64,000 bases of DNA from positions 1 to 64,000 of the forward strand of contig DASZBR010000025.1 of NCBI GenBank assembly GCA_035943935.1, in the 5' to 3' direction. The stretch is from DASZBR01 sp035943935. GTDB taxonomy: Bacteria; Pseudomonadota; Gammaproteobacteria; DASZBR01. Positions 26,681-34,959 of this stretch are shown piece by piece. The notes under the pieces are model-generated. The model had not been told where the DNA came from. It was given only the letters and a program-made list of their open reading frames with translations, and did no database searches. The translations under genes were made by a program, and so were the position numbers. Positions within the stretch are counted from its first letter, which is position 1. Every line of letters starts with the position of its first letter.

Positions 26681-27322
26681 ATGAATATCGAACCTGTCCA
26701 ATGGCAAGCGGCTCCGAAGAATCTTTTTTTAAAAGACGGGGAGGTTCATGTTTGGCTAATACATTCCTTTGTAGAAAACAGCTTGGATCAGGAAGAGCAG
26801 GGGCGTGCCGCTAAATTTATCTCGCTGGTTCATCAAGAAAGATTTATTAAAGCGCATTCGGGTTTGCGAGAAATATTGTCGAAATACACTCATCAAAATC
26901 CAAAATCAATTATTTTTGATAAAACCGCCTCGGGTAAACCCATCTTAAAACATTTTCCCAATATACATTTTAATTTGAGCCATTCGGAAGATATTGCGTT
27001 GTGTGCAGTGTCGAACAATCCCGTGGGTATTGATGTCGAATATCTTAATAAAAATATGGATTATTTAAGCATAGCTAAAAGATTTTTTAATCCAGTTGAA
27101 TATGAATTTATAAAATCTCAAGAAAATTTTAAACTCGCTTTTTTTAAATTATGGACACAAAAAGAAGCGTATTTAAAATCACAAGGGAAGGGAATTGCGG
27201 GTGGTTTAGAAGTTGAGATACCGAAAGAGGTTGCGATTACACATTTTGTTCCCGCTCCCCACTACCTTGCGGCGGTGGGGAGTGGAGAACAGTTAATATT
27301 TTTTCATAGTAGCGGTTTCTAA
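26681..27322 (+). CDS. 4'-phosphopantetheinyl transferase (Sfp type)
   Basis: A 213-residue enzyme that moves phosphopantetheine from CoA to a serine on carrier proteins. The two Sfp-family motifs are VGIDVE (115-120, Mg2+ ligands) and KLWTQKEAYLKSQGKGI (from 156, catalytic Lys/Glu). NLSHSEDIALCAV fits the CoA-binding His-Ser region. It is divergent from gcvH with only 32 bp between start codons. No polyketide or NRPS gene is in view, so it may serve fatty-acid ACP or a distant cluster. Its 3' end encodes an 8-bp palindrome (27255-27282) and overlaps the convergent repeat-protein gene by 30 bases. Confidence 0.88.
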   Translation: MNIEPVQWQAAPKNLFLKDGEVHVWLIHSFVENSLDQEEQGRAAKFISLVHQERFIKAHSGLREILSKYTHQNPKSIIFDKTASGKPILKHFPNIHFNLSHSEDIALCAVSNNPVGIDVEYLNKNMDYLSIAKRFFNPVEYEFIKSQENFKLAFFKLWTQKEAYLKSQGKGIAGGLEVEIPKEVAITHFVPAPHYLAAVGSGEQLIFFHSSGF

Positions 27323-29599
27323 TTTTTGTTCTTCAGAAGTACCAAAGTCTAGTTTCCGAGCTGTTGCTTTTCCTGCGACTACTGGGCTTGCTGCTGTTCG
27401 AGGTGCGCTTCCACTTCCGGGTACAAAACCATCGGCACGGTTTTGAACTGCGCTTCCGCTTCCAGGCAAAAAGCCTTCAGCACGATTTTGAACGGCGCTT
27501 CCGCTTCCAGGTACAAAATTACTGGTAGGTTGTTGTGATGCATTTCCACTTCCAGGGACAAAGTCACCAACAGAAACTTGCTCTGCTGCTGGGCTTCCTG
27601 CTACAAAACCACCAACGGATTGTCGATTTGCATCTCCGCTTCCCGGAATAAATCCACCCGTTGAAGAGCGAGGTGCGTTACCACTTCCAGGTACAAAGTC
27701 GCCAACAGAAACTTGCTCTACCGCTGGACTTCCTGTTACAAAATCATTCGGAGTTGAATGGGTTTTTTCTACACTTCCGGGTACATAGTCACCAACAGGA
27801 ATTTGTGCTACTGCTGGGCTTCCTGCGACAAAATTACTCGGAGCAGAATTGGTGTTTTTTTCTTCACTTCCAGGTACAAAGTCGCCAACAGAAACTTGCT
27901 CTGCTGCTGGGCTTCCTATTACAAAACCAGTTGGAGTTAATTTGGTTTTTTCTGCACTTCCAGGTACAAATTCACCCGCTTTTCTCGTTGCAGAAAGTAC
28001 TGCAGCATGTACTGGAGCCGCAGAGGTACTTTTTGGTGTGGCAGGAGTAGAGGGAGCAGGTTGCTCTGATTTTTTAGAGGGTGAAAACCAGTTGGCTAAA
28101 TCTGCTACTCCAGTTGCAAAAGTATCAGCCGCTGAAGCAACTGCTGAAGCACTTGTGACAACTGCGCTTGCTGCTGATTGAAGAAGTTTTGCAGGTGAGA
28201 ATTGAGCTTGATCGACATTTGCTGCTACTGACGGCGCTACTTCTTCGCTAGCGTCAAAGTCCTCCACGAGTTCTGCTGTAACAGGAAGATTTAAAGCAGC
28301 GGAAAGAAGCGTTTGTTTTTCAAAAAACGCTTTGTATCCACCAAAAATATTAGCAAAGCTCATCCATGCGTATGTTAATAGTCCAATGTCCCCAGCTGTT
28401 TTTTTAGCTTCTGTCCACAAAGCGGGATTATTTTGAGTAACAAAACTTTGATCATGGGAAAGCATTCCCAACTCTGCTTCGCTAAAATTAAAGCTGTGAA
28501 CAACCTCCAGTGATTGACTGAAAAGAGTATTAAGTTGGATAGCTTGATGATTAGCTTTGTCCCGATCATACGCACCGATTAAATTAACAACAAAAGGCTT
28601 CATTAATTTAGCCGCTTTTTCAGCAGACTCCACAGGAATAGCACCGAAAATATTTACGGCTTGCTGTGTCAATGCGCTACTGAGATTCCCATCATATTTC
28701 GCATGGTCTGTCAGATCCCTTAATAACTCCATCGGGTTTGGTGATTGAGAAATAAGCTGCGCGAGATCCGGTTTGCTGGGATTCTGCGAAGGCAACAATT
28801 GTTGCAATGTCATGCGGAAATAATGTTTTCGTTTCGGATTTGCTGTTTCAGCAGCAGCATTCTTTGCGAGGGTGAAAATATCATCGTCGTTCAATACTGA
28901 TTTCAATGCACTTTTGAGATGAACATTGTTTAACATCGCAAGTGCTGCGCCAGGATTCTTACGCGCCAATGCTTTCAAAGATTGAGGATTTGGTGTTTCT
29001 TGTTCTGAAGAAATAGCCCAGTCAGTGAAGAAATTATAAGCAAAAGTAACGTCGAGAGAAAGTTTATCTACAAATAACATTTTGGCTTTTTGCGTCTTTA
29101 ACGCGATAAAACGACTCGTTTCAGTACTCAAAATCTCTTTAACTTTTTCCTTGTTATTACGTACCCAGTCCACAGGATTAGCAACATAAGCTTGGTATTG
29201 CTCTAAACCCAAATTAGCTTGCAATACTTCTTGGGACAAATCGCGAAGAGAAATGTTTTCTGCTGCAGGTAGTTCTACTATTTTGAATTCAACAGAGTCA
29301 ACTTTATTTCCAAAGATATCTTGAAGAAAAAAGTCTCTGACGGCGGGATTCGATCTTAATAAGCTCGCAAGAGCGAGTTGTGTTTTACGGTCGTCTAGAT
29401 CTGCTTCCTTTAATGCGACATAGACTTCGTCAGAAGACTGAATACGTTCTTCCTTGAGCATCATTCTTGCGGTTTCTTTTCTTGTTTCTTTTGAACCGAG
29501 AAACAATTTTTGATGCGTCTGAACATATTCCCCGTGATTGGCTTCTAAGTCGTCACTAAAAACAACTGCACGAGATTGATACTTGTATGATGCCACCAT
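27293..29599 (-). CDS. Unknown protein with 13 C-terminal 15-residue repeats
   Basis: A 768-residue protein with no recognised family. Residues 1-430 are mainly helical. Residues about 470-510 are Ala/Ser-rich with a moderately hydrophobic stretch (SAVVTSASAVASAADTFATGVA). From residue 544 to about 740 there are 13 repeats of about 15 residues, each opening with F/Y-V-x-G-S. FVPGS units and FVxGSPA units alternate in part, giving a 30-residue higher order. The C-terminus ends TARKLDFGTSEEQKLETATMKKY-like, with an acidic patch that could act as a secretion signal. An AAGGAG site 8 bases upstream supports the start. Long disordered repeats suggest a secreted or surface-exposed protein. Function unknown. 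Confidence 0.6.
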   Translation of the reverse strand: MVASYKYQSRAVVFSDDLEANHGEYVQTHQKLFLGSKETRKETARMMLKEERIQSSDEVYVALKEADLDDRKTQLALASLLRSNPAVRDFFLQDIFGNKVDSVEFKIVELPAAENISLRDLSQEVLQANLGLEQYQAYVANPVDWVRNNKEKVKEILSTETSRFIALKTQKAKMLFVDKLSLDVTFAYNFFTDWAISSEQETPNPQSLKALARKNPGAALAMLNNVHLKSALKSVLNDDDIFTLAKNAAAETANPKRKHYFRMTLQQLLPSQNPSKPDLAQLISQSPNPMELLRDLTDHAKYDGNLSSALTQQAVNIFGAIPVESAEKAAKLMKPFVVNLIGAYDRDKANHQAIQLNTLFSQSLEVVHSFNFSEAELGMLSHDQSFVTQNNPALWTEAKKTAGDIGLLTYAWMSFANIFGGYKAFFEKQTLLSAALNLPVTAELVEDFDASEEVAPSVAANVDQAQFSPAKLLQSAASAVVTSASAVASAADTFATGVADLANWFSPSKKSEQPAPSTPATPKSTSAAPVHAAVLSATRKAGEFVPGSAEKTKLTPTGFVIGSPAAEQVSVGDFVPGSEEKNTNSAPSNFVAGSPAVAQIPVGDYVPGSVEKTHSTPNDFVTGSPAVEQVSVGDFVPGSGNAPRSSTGGFIPGSGDANRQSVGGFVAGSPAAEQVSVGDFVPGSGNASQQPTSNFVPGSGSAVQNRAEGFLPGSGSAVQNRADGFVPGSGSAPRTAASPVVAGKATARKLDFGTSEEQKLETATMKKY
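27383..27970 (-). repeat. 45-bp coding minisatellite
   Basis: This is the DNA behind the 13 FVPGS-type repeats. Twelve units are 45 bp and one is 48 bp, and neighbouring copies share long identical stretches on the plus strand such as CTTCCAGGTACAAA. In-frame unit length lets the copy number change without a frameshift. The opposite-strand open frames here are shadows of the repeat. Confidence 0.85.
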
Positions 29600-29669
29600 A
29601 ATCCTTACTCCTTATCCAATGTGTGTACAAATTCCTGAAATTATCCGTTATAAGTCGTCATAGCTTATT

Positions 29670-31730
29670 TTACTTCATATTACTGTTGGGAGCATTAACT
29701 GTACTTCTCTGTGCGCTGTCAGCGCTTTCGTCTAGAGTGCTGCCTGGTTTTGGTGTTACTTCAACACTAGCTGTTGCTGCCTTGTGAATGTGAAGGCCAT
29801 TTGCTCTCGGCGCCTGTGGATTGAGTTTGCCTACTTGTACGGTGAACTCTTTTTCGTAGTGACCTTCAGTGTATTCCCCTGCGTTTCTGCCATGAAAAAC
29901 CTTGTAAGCCTGTGCGTCAGAACGGAAGAAAGGAAAATCTTTCGAACTTGAGAAGAGGCATTCAAAAATCTCAAATGCAGCCGGGGTTAGCGCTTGTCCA
30001 GTGATAGGATCAGCCAAATCTTTAAATGGTTCTAAGCGAGCATTTAACTCTTCAAGCACAACACCTTTTTCTTCAAGGATGCGCGCTACTTTTGCGAGTA
30101 TCGCTTGAACTGTTTTGCTGTCTTTGTGGAGTACCAGTTGAGATATTAAGAATTTAATGGCTATTTGTTCTATCTTAACTGCCGATGTTGCATCAGCAGC
30201 GGTATAAAGAGCTGCGTGTGATACATAAAGATCTCGTAATGCATCGATGACAGGAGCTTTTGCCGCACCTAGCCATTCTTTAATTTTGTAGTCACCCAAT
30301 TTTCTGATGAGCTGGAACCTGCATTTTTTCTCAGCGTCTTCCAATGCAGCGACAGAATTACGGTCAAATTTTTTGAAGTACACTTTGTCTGCATCGTTGA
30401 AACCAAGGTCGCTTTGTTCAGCAAAAGCACAAAATTGTTCTTGTTCGTCAGTCGATAGACAGGTGTTTTCAGGATTTTCCACGCTTCTTTCAAAATCTGC
30501 TAAATGACCATCGACTAAATCGTCTTTAACGAGAGCGACATCAAGTGCATTGAATAATGTGCGCGCTTTTTGAATGATAATACCAATAGGAAGGTCTCGA
30601 GGACGCAACTTTAAAAGCAGTTGGAGATAACGGATTTTTATTCTCATGATTTTTGCTTCATCGGATAACTGAAGGTTTGTACCTTGCGCCGCGTTGTAAA
30701 CTAAAGACAGTTTAGTGGAGAGATCTTTTTTTGGTTCAATCGCAGGTTGATCTTGATGTTGCGACGTATTGCTGCTGACGCCGGTGAGTAATAACGAATC
30801 TTGCCCGGCGGCACTCATCGCGATTCCACGAAAATTCTGAGGAAGCACATCGAGTACTCTGAGAAATTCTCCGCCTACTTGTACCATGGTAGTTTGTACG
30901 GCTTGAGAAACAACTTGTTTCATTCTGGCTTCTCGTTGAAATTCTCTATCAACTTCGTCTTGTTCCTTTTGTTTTCTTCGCTCTTCTTTTTTAGCAGCTT
31001 CTTCTGTTCGGCGTTGATCTTCTCTTGCTTCTCTTTCTCTTCTGCGTGTTTCTTTTGCCGCTTCACGCGCGTCCTCAGCCGCTTGACGCGCTGTTTGCTC
31101 TGCTTTTATTTTCTCTTCAAGAGCGCTAGCTTTTTTGGCGGCTTCGTCAGCTTCTCTGCGAACTCTTTCAAGTTCTGTATTGTCTGGTTTAGGCGCTTGT
31201 TGCTCAGTGGTTTTACGCTTTTCTTCTTCATCGGCTTTTGCAAACAATTGAGTCATCGTCGTGAAAAGAGAGCCAATAAGTATGCTTAAAGGATTTTTTA
31301 TCACGGGGGTGTAAGCAACTTGAGCCGTGAAATTTTCTACTACTTCCTCTGTGTAGTCGCCTTTAAAAAAGCCGTGTCTTTGAACAAGGACTTTTCTCTG
31401 CTGTTGTACATCATTGAAATGTTCAAGGGATTGAATGAGTTTGAGTTTTTTTACAAACCACTCATAGGTTTCGAGAGCGTTTGAGTGTTTCACGGGGTTT
31501 TCAATAAGACGTTTGAGTGAAGCGATGGTATCTGCATCTCCTTTTGAGAGAGATATTTTTCTTTCTGCAGCTCCGGTTTGAAACTCTTCGATAAATTCTT
31601 CAATTTCTTTTTTTATAGCATTGATGGCTGCTTTAACGGCAGCGTTAGCATCAACGGTTGGTTGAGCGGGAGCTAGAGCATTTGTTTGAGTTGTATTTTC
31701 GACTGGGGATATTGCAGATTGCTGTTCCAT
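29670..31730 (-). CDS. Unknown 686-aa protein with charged coiled coil
   Basis: No known domain was recognised. The N-terminal 160 residues are helical and include a moderately hydrophobic segment (NPLSILIGSLFTTMTQLFA, about 145-163). Residues about 185-275 are a continuous Arg/Glu/Ala heptad region (ERVRREADEAAKKASALEEK onward), a long coiled coil. The C-terminal 300 residues are helical and contain LADPITGQALTPAAFEIF, which faintly resembles a U-box opening, but I would not call it one. The start ATG follows AGGAAG. It lies 70 bp upstream of the repeat protein on the same strand and may share a transcript. Composition suggests an effector or structural protein. Function unknown. Confidence 0.55.
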   Translation of the reverse strand: MEQQSAISPVENTTQTNALAPAQPTVDANAAVKAAINAIKKEIEEFIEEFQTGAAERKISLSKGDADTIASLKRLIENPVKHSNALETYEWFVKKLKLIQSLEHFNDVQQQRKVLVQRHGFFKGDYTEEVVENFTAQVAYTPVIKNPLSILIGSLFTTMTQLFAKADEEEKRKTTEQQAPKPDNTELERVRREADEAAKKASALEEKIKAEQTARQAAEDAREAAKETRRREREAREDQRRTEEAAKKEERRKQKEQDEVDREFQREARMKQVVSQAVQTTMVQVGGEFLRVLDVLPQNFRGIAMSAAGQDSLLLTGVSSNTSQHQDQPAIEPKKDLSTKLSLVYNAAQGTNLQLSDEAKIMRIKIRYLQLLLKLRPRDLPIGIIIQKARTLFNALDVALVKDDLVDGHLADFERSVENPENTCLSTDEQEQFCAFAEQSDLGFNDADKVYFKKFDRNSVAALEDAEKKCRFQLIRKLGDYKIKEWLGAAKAPVIDALRDLYVSHAALYTAADATSAVKIEQIAIKFLISQLVLHKDSKTVQAILAKVARILEEKGVVLEELNARLEPFKDLADPITGQALTPAAFEIFECLFSSSKDFPFFRSDAQAYKVFHGRNAGEYTEGHYEKEFTVQVGKLNPQAPRANGLHIHKAATASVEVTPKPGSTLDESADSAQRSTVNAPNSNMK

Positions 31731-31942
31731 AATTAATAACTTCCTCTTTTTTTCAGTTGGGGTTAAAGGCTTACAAAAAATTTAATCTTTTGGCGGATCT
31801 GTTTGTACGCAATAAGCCATAGGTCTATTTAAAACTAAACCACTTGTGAAAGCAAGATGAAGAGTGAGTTGCTTGTCAGCGCGCGATCAATGGTGTACAT
31901 AATACAGTCTTGCACGCTTATTAAACAAGGACTTTACGGAAC

Positions 31943-33649
31943 ATGCCTCAGCAAACAGGATTCTGGAAAAATCTCTGGTCATTACTTAAACCGTTTTGGA
32001 CTTCCGAAGAAAAATGGGAAGCATTTTTATTGCTCGGTGGTGTTTTGGCCGCTAATGTATTGCAAGTGCAGCTCATGGTTATCGTTAATAAATGGCGCAA
32101 GCATTTTTACGATGCACTTCAAGCGTCGCATATGCACTATATTGTTTTATCGCTTGAGCAATTTATGATTATTTTAGCGCTCGCGATTTTTATTTTTACC
32201 TACGGTAATTATTTCGCCGGATTACTGACCAACCGCTGGCGTCGTTGGATGACGCGGCAATATGTCGACCGATGGTTGAGTGAACATACCGCGTATGCGA
32301 TGCAAATCCTCGGTAAAAATATGGATAACCCGGATCAACGTATCAGCGAAGATCTCAATGAATTTCCTACGCTCACGCTGGGATTATTCTCAGGATTGTT
32401 TAATGCGGCGTTAACCTTGGTCGCCTTCAGTGTGATTTTGTGGCAATTGTCAGGGGATCTCGTTTTTCAAGTCTGGGGGCATACGATAACCATACCGGGT
32501 TATATGTTTTTCGCGACCATTTTTTACGCGACGTTTGGAACGTATGTCACGATGTGGATCGGAAAGCGCTTGGCGCAATTGAATTATCAACAAGAACAGT
32601 TCAATGCAAACTTTCGTTTTAATTTAGTTCGGGTACGTGAGTCTACAGAACAGATTTCTTTATATCGCGGTGAAGAAAATGAAAAGGTTCGGCTCAGAGA
32701 TACGTTTCAATATGTCTTTGATAATTTTTATAGAATTATTAACGTTCAGAAATTCCTCGGGTTTTTTACCAATGGTTATGGTTTATTAACGCAAGTCATT
32801 GGTATTTTAATCGCATTACCGAGATATATTGCAGAGCATCAAGAAATTGGTAGTTTAGTGCAGGTCAGTACGGCGTTTCAGGAAGTCGTGGGCGCACTAT
32901 CTTTCATCGTAACGTCCTTCACCACCATCGCAAATTGGCGTGCCGTGATTAAACGACTCACAGAATTTACGCGTCTGATGAATGAAGCCGCTACTGAAAT
33001 TCATCAGAAAAGCATCAAAGTCGAATATGATGGCAATCAAGAAATTCGTGCGCGAAATTTATCGTTATGTTTGCCTAATCATGAAATCTTAGTTAATCCC
33101 ATGAGTTTTTCCATTAAAGCCGGCGAACATGTTTTGATTGCAGGTAAATATGGTAGCGGTAAGAGTACCTTATTAAGAGCTATGGCGAATATTTGGCCCT
33201 ATGGATCGGGTGAGATTTCTTTACCGGAAAAAAACAGACGATTATTTTTGCCGCAAAGACCGTATTTTCCGATAGGAAGTTTGCGTGAAGCGTTGTTGTA
33301 TCCTAATACTGACATTAAAGTCTCAGATGAAAAAATAAAAGAAATTTTAGATCTCTGTGGCTTATCGTCGTTTAAAAATAGATTAGACGAAGTCCGATAT
33401 TGGTCTATGGAATTTTCGTTGGGTGAGCAGCAATTAATTGCATTTTCGCGAATATTTATTATAGAACCAAAGTGGGTATTTTTAGATGAGGCGACGTCTG
33501 CATTGGATGAAGCAACAGAAGAACGTATGTATCAATTATTGCAAACCACATTTCCTGCGATGACCATTGTGAGCGTAGGGCATCGAAGTAGTTTGAAATT
33601 ATTCCATCAGAAAGAAATCTATGTCGATAAAATCGAAAAAAATAGTTGA
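31943..33649 (+). CDS. SbmA/YddA-like ABC transporter (membrane + ATPase)
   Basis: A 568-residue half-transporter of the ABC_membrane_2 / YddA family. The N-terminal 340 residues carry about five or six membrane segments and family sequences such as VNKWRKHFYDALQ and TNRWRRWMTRQYVDRWL. The C-terminal ATPase has Walker A GKYGSGKS (401-408), signature FSLGEQQLIAFSR and Walker B WVFLDEATSALDEATEE. Relatives include bacterial peptide and vitamin B12 importers (BacA/SbmA-like) and peroxisomal ABCD proteins. The substrate is unknown. The start follows CGGAAC, a weak ribosome site. The next transporter gene overlaps its end by 29 bases. Confidence 0.88.
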   Translation: MPQQTGFWKNLWSLLKPFWTSEEKWEAFLLLGGVLAANVLQVQLMVIVNKWRKHFYDALQASHMHYIVLSLEQFMIILALAIFIFTYGNYFAGLLTNRWRRWMTRQYVDRWLSEHTAYAMQILGKNMDNPDQRISEDLNEFPTLTLGLFSGLFNAALTLVAFSVILWQLSGDLVFQVWGHTITIPGYMFFATIFYATFGTYVTMWIGKRLAQLNYQQEQFNANFRFNLVRVRESTEQISLYRGEENEKVRLRDTFQYVFDNFYRIINVQKFLGFFTNGYGLLTQVIGILIALPRYIAEHQEIGSLVQVSTAFQEVVGALSFIVTSFTTIANWRAVIKRLTEFTRLMNEAATEIHQKSIKVEYDGNQEIRARNLSLCLPNHEILVNPMSFSIKAGEHVLIAGKYGSGKSTLLRAMANIWPYGSGEISLPEKNRRLFLPQRPYFPIGSLREALLYPNTDIKVSDEKIKEILDLCGLSSFKNRLDEVRYWSMEFSLGEQQLIAFSRIFIIEPKWVFLDEATSALDEATEERMYQLLQTTFPAMTIVSVGHRSSLKLFHQKEIYVDKIEKNS

Positions 33650-34538
33650 TTATTGTTTATTCGGATTACTCGCTTTATTGTGGAGTGGATCGTTTATCAA
33701 TATCAAAACGACGGTCGATGCATGTCCTGCTTTTTTCAGTGCAATGCTGCGTGTGTTTATTGCTTTTTTATGTTTGAGTATTTTATTTGTTATTCAAAAG
33801 AAAAAGATTTTTTTATCGCCTAAATTAGCCTGGCGATTATGGATAGCCGGCATTTTCAGTCAAGCTATTCCCTTTGCGTTTTTATTTTACGGTGAGCAAT
33901 TTGTTGAGCCGGCACTCGCCAGTATCATCAATAGTACTGTAGCAATCTGGGCATTAATTTTAGGCGTGGTTTTTCTCGGCGATGTTGAACAGCTGAACTT
34001 TAATAAAGTCACCGGTGTGCTATTGGGATTTGTCGGGATCATATTAATCTTTGGACCGATGCTGCATGACGGTCATGATGAAGTCATTGGGATTGTTTCA
34101 ATATTTGGCATGGTGATCTCCTATGCTATCGGCGCATTAATTAATCAGCATATTGTTTTTGGCAAAATGAAGACGGATTTTCAGACGAATTTATGGCAAC
34201 AGCATCTGGCGAGTGTTTTATTTTTATTGATTTTATCCCTTGTATTTGAACCGTGGCCTGAAATGCACACGCTGATGGATTTTCAAGTGCTGCGTGCGTT
34301 TATTTATTTGGGTGTTTTTGCGACAGCATTGAGTTGGATTATTTACTACTATTTAATTCGCGAATGGGATGCGGTGCGAGCGAGCAGTGTCATGTATGTG
34401 GTGCCGATGTTGGCTATATTATGGGACTATTTATTTTTGGATCTGATTCCGGATTGGACCGAAATTTTTGGTGCGTTGATTATTTTGGCGGGCGTGATGT
34501 TGATCCAGTGTTCAAAAAAAGCAGGTCCTTCGTCGTGA
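33621..34538 (+). CDS. EamA/DMT-family transporter
   Basis: A 305-residue inner-membrane protein with about ten hydrophobic helices in two EamA repeats. The first begins at LFGLLALLWSGSFINIKT with ALASIINSTVAIWALILGVVFLGD, and the second at GIVSIFGMVISYAIGALINQ. DMT proteins export or import metabolites and the substrate cannot be read from sequence. The gene overlaps the ABC transporter end, so both are probably co-expressed. The last residues (CSKKAGPSS) run into a non-homologous tail. Confidence 0.85.
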   Translation: MSIKSKKIVDYCLFGLLALLWSGSFINIKTTVDACPAFFSAMLRVFIAFLCLSILFVIQKKKIFLSPKLAWRLWIAGIFSQAIPFAFLFYGEQFVEPALASIINSTVAIWALILGVVFLGDVEQLNFNKVTGVLLGFVGIILIFGPMLHDGHDEVIGIVSIFGMVISYAIGALINQHIVFGKMKTDFQTNLWQQHLASVLFLLILSLVFEPWPEMHTLMDFQVLRAFIYLGVFATALSWIIYYYLIREWDAVRASSVMYVVPMLAILWDYLFLDLIPDWTEIFGALIILAGVMLIQCSKKAGPSS

Positions 34539-34568
34539 AAAGACACTCCTCAGGATGACAGGGAAGGT

Positions 34569-34958
34569 TTACGCGGGGATGACTCTTGATTTCCCCGGCT
34601 CAGAAACCGCGACATAAACCAAACTAGCATGTGAAATACGGACGACTTCACCTGATAATTGTCGGTTACGTTCAGCAAAAACATCCACTTCAACGGTCAA
34701 TGATTTTGTGCCCGTCGCAACAACTTTGGCATAAAAGCTAACCACATCACCGACATATAACGGCGCGCGAAACGTTAATTCATTCACCGCAATCGTAGCC
34801 ACGGGACCTTTTGCACGAACCGCTGCAACGGTTGCACCTGCGGTATCAATTTGCGACATTAACCAGCCACCAAAAATATCCCCGCGGGCATTGGTGTCAT
34901 ACACCATCGGAATAACGCGAAGAGTAGGTTGGATGGTAGGCAACGTTTCGTTTGGCAT
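34569..34958 (-). CDS. yciA: Acyl-CoA thioesterase YciA
   Basis: A 129-residue single hot-dog-fold thioesterase of the YciA type. It contains MVYDTNARGDIFGGWLMSQI, with the conserved Asn/Asp-rich active-site helix start, and VNELTFRAPLYVGDVVSFYA. It hydrolyses a range of acyl-CoAs. The ATG at 34958 was chosen because AAGGAG lies 7 bases upstream, inside the end of the fadJ-like gene, giving near-contiguous genes. Proximity to fadJ and fadI suggests a shared role in acyl-CoA turnover. Confidence 0.9.
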   Translation of the reverse strand: MPNETLPTIQPTLRVIPMVYDTNARGDIFGGWLMSQIDTAGATVAAVRAKGPVATIAVNELTFRAPLYVGDVVSFYAKVVATGTKSLTVEVDVFAERNRQLSGEVVRISHASLVYVAVSEPGKSRVIPA

Positions 34959-34959
34959 T

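Noticed and set aside
27383..27970. CRISPR array
   Set aside because: Units are adjacent 45-bp coding repeats with no unique spacers, and no cas genes are present.
27661..28181. Several plus-strand open frames across the 15-residue repeats
   Set aside because: They are repeats only because they read the 45-bp units on the other strand. The minus frame has a start, ribosome site and full-length product.
30000..30080. U-box ubiquitin ligase domain in the 686-residue protein
   Set aside because: Only the short LADPITGQALTP resembles the domain opening. The remaining U-box pattern is not there.
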